Shown here one piece after another: positions 6,328 through 7,398 of a stretch of 7,398 nt of DNA (position 1 is the stretch's first letter; each line of letters starts with the position of its first letter). Source of the DNA: Phycisphaeraceae bacterium (GTDB lineage: Bacteria > Planctomycetota > Phycisphaerae > Phycisphaerales > Phycisphaeraceae); assembly GCA_028281215.1 (NCBI GenBank), contig JANQKH010000111.1:1-7398 (forward strand). Direction: 5' to 3'. A program made the position numbers and the translations under genes. The notes under the pieces are model-generated. The model was given only the letters and a program-made list of their open reading frames with translations. It was not told where the DNA came from and searched no databases.

Positions 6328-7398
6328 CTACTCCACCGGCGGTTTCGACGGCTGCGCCGGCGCGTCCGCGTTCACTTCCTTCAGCCAGGCGCGGACGGCG
6401 TCGCTCATGGTCTTCGTGCGCTCGGGTTGCTTCGCGGACAAGTTGTTTTTTTCCGCGCGGTCCTTGCTCAGATCAAACAGCGCGGCCGATGGATTCCCCT
6501 TGCCACCCAGGACCAGTTTCCATTGATGGTCACGCATCGCGAGTTGGTTGCCATGTTGCCAGAAGAGTTTGCGGTGGCCGATCGCTTTGCCTTCCAGCAG
6601 AAGTGACTTGAGCGAAACGCCGTCAAACTGGTGGCCGTCGGGGCCTTTGATGCCGGCGATGTCCATCATGGTCGGCATGACGTCGATACTGATGGCGAGT
6701 TGATCGGTCTGCGTGCCGGCTTTGATTTGGCCGGGCCAGTTGGCGATGCATGCAACGCGGTGGCCGCCTTCCCACAGTGACCCCTTGCCGCCGCGCAGGC
6801 CACCGTTGTTGCCGTGCCGCGTGGTACCACCGTTGTCGGAGAAAAACAGCACGAACGTGTTCTCACGGATGCCGTGCTTGTCGAGCCGCGCGACCACCTC
6901 GCCGATGCCTTTGTCCATCTCTTCGACCATTTCTTTGTACGCGCGCTTGATGTCGTCGGCCGATTGCCGCGTCTCCGCCTTACCTCGCGGCTTGCCTACA
7001 GTGCGCACAGCTTTGTCGTTTGGACCCTGGTACGGATAGTGTGGCGGCTCGTACGGCAAATACAACAGAAACGGTTTGTCCTTGTGATCGTCAATGAACC
7101 TTACTGCATGTTTCGTGATCAGATGCGTGCAGTAACCCGGCTCGTCGGCAATCTGATCGTTCTTCCACCAGTCGAGTCGGCCGGCCTGATCGATGTGTGA
7201 GAAGAAGTCGATGTTGCCGCTGATGTAACCACGGAAGTGTTTGAAGCCGTGCCGAACGGGGTTGTATTTTTTGTAGTACCCAAGATGCCACTTGCCGAAG
7301 ATGGCGGTCTCGTAACCGGCGCCGGTGAAGACCTCCGCCAACGTGCGCTCGCGATCCTGCAAACCGTGCGGATGCGTCGGCCGCTTCGGGTCGGCGAC
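6328..7398 (-). CDS. Sulfatase (arylsulfatase type), C-terminal 356 residues; 5' end off the window
   Basis: The frame is open across the right edge, so the TTG at 7362 is not a real start. The visible part begins about where GLQDRERTLAEVF follows the catalytic region in sulfatases. Counting from residue 1 at 7398, the motifs in order are FGKWHLGY (about 34-41), PPHYPYQG (about 118-125), FFSDNGG (about 185-191, Asp/Asn of the calcium site), GGLRGGKGSLWEGGHRV (about 199-215, the conserved Lys and Gly-rich loop) and DVMPTMMDIAG (about 239-249). The C-terminal subdomain carries WKLVLGGKG and ALFDLSKDRAEKNNLS. The enzyme hydrolyses sulfate esters, most often of polysaccharides in planctomycetes, and is normally exported. 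The C/S-x-P-x-R site that is modified to formylglycine lies outside the window, so its class cannot be confirmed. The tail is Pro/Ala-rich. Confidence 0.93.
   Translation of the reverse strand, partial: VADPKRPTHPHGLQDRERTLAEVFTGAGYETAIFGKWHLGYYKKYNPVRHGFKHFRGYISGNIDFFSHIDQAGRLDWWKNDQIADEPGYCTHLITKHAVRFIDDHKDKPFLLYLPYEPPHYPYQGPNDKAVRTVGKPRGKAETRQSADDIKRAYKEMVEEMDKGIGEVVARLDKHGIRENTFVLFFSDNGGTTRHGNNGGLRGGKGSLWEGGHRVACIANWPGQIKAGTQTDQLAISIDVMPTMMDIAGIKGPDGHQFDGVSLKSLLLEGKAIGHRKLFWQHGNQLAMRDHQWKLVLGGKGNPSAALFDLSKDRAEKNNLSAKQPERTKTMSDAVRAWLKEVNADAPAQPSKPPVE

Overview
The window looks like chromosomal DNA of a planctomycete, probably from the Phycisphaerae side of the phylum or an uncultured relative. 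The evidence is moderate GC content and a typical planctomycete gene mix: a twin-arginine Gfo/Idh/MocA oxidoreductase, an arylsulfatase-type sulfatase, many lipoproteins, a secretin-N-domain/TPR repeat protein of a type I associate with this group, and a thioredoxin-like protein with a helical tail. No phylogenetic marker is present, so this placement is inference.

Layout from left to right. 1-627 (-): the N-terminal part of a probable TIM-barrel glycoside-hydrolase-like protein that runs off the left edge. 628-735: divergent promoter region with a perfect 8+8 bp inverted repeat. 736-2625 (+): a 629-residue lipoprotein made of two tandem copies of an STN-like / secretin-N1-like / TPR-hairpin module. 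2660-3118 (-): a small lipoprotein. 3193-4476 (-): a secreted Gfo/Idh/MocA oxidoreductase. 4540-5538 (-): a secreted thioredoxin-fold protein interrupted by one in-frame TGA. 5539-5666: second divergent promoter region. 5667-6320 (+): a lipoprotein with a possible permuted papain-like His...Cys layout. 6328-7398 (-): the C-terminal part of a sulfatase whose 5' end is off the right edge. No tRNA, rRNA, CRISPR array or mobile element was recognised.

The main discovery is in the 4540-5538 gene. Conventional calling splits it into a 57-residue signal-peptide fragment and a 265-residue orphan. The TGA at 5365-5367 sits exactly at the first position of a thioredoxin CxxC motif, giving T-[TGA]-G-N-C, and the same frame stays open for 274 more codons. 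A compact stem-loop with a G at the start of its loop begins about 20 nt after the TGA, where a bacterial SECIS element is expected. The best reading is a 332-residue selenoprotein with a U-x-x-C redox centre. TGA is used as an ordinary stop elsewhere in the window, which argues against genome-wide recoding.

The three minus-strand genes from 5538 down to 2660 lie 63 and 74 nt apart and may be co-transcribed, but internal stem-loops and a separate ribosome binding site leave this open. Apart from the partial glycosidase-like protein, nearly all products carry export signals, or belong to a normally exported family in the case of the sulfatase. The locus therefore appears to serve the cell envelope and periplasm, with polysaccharide-related enzymes at its two ends.
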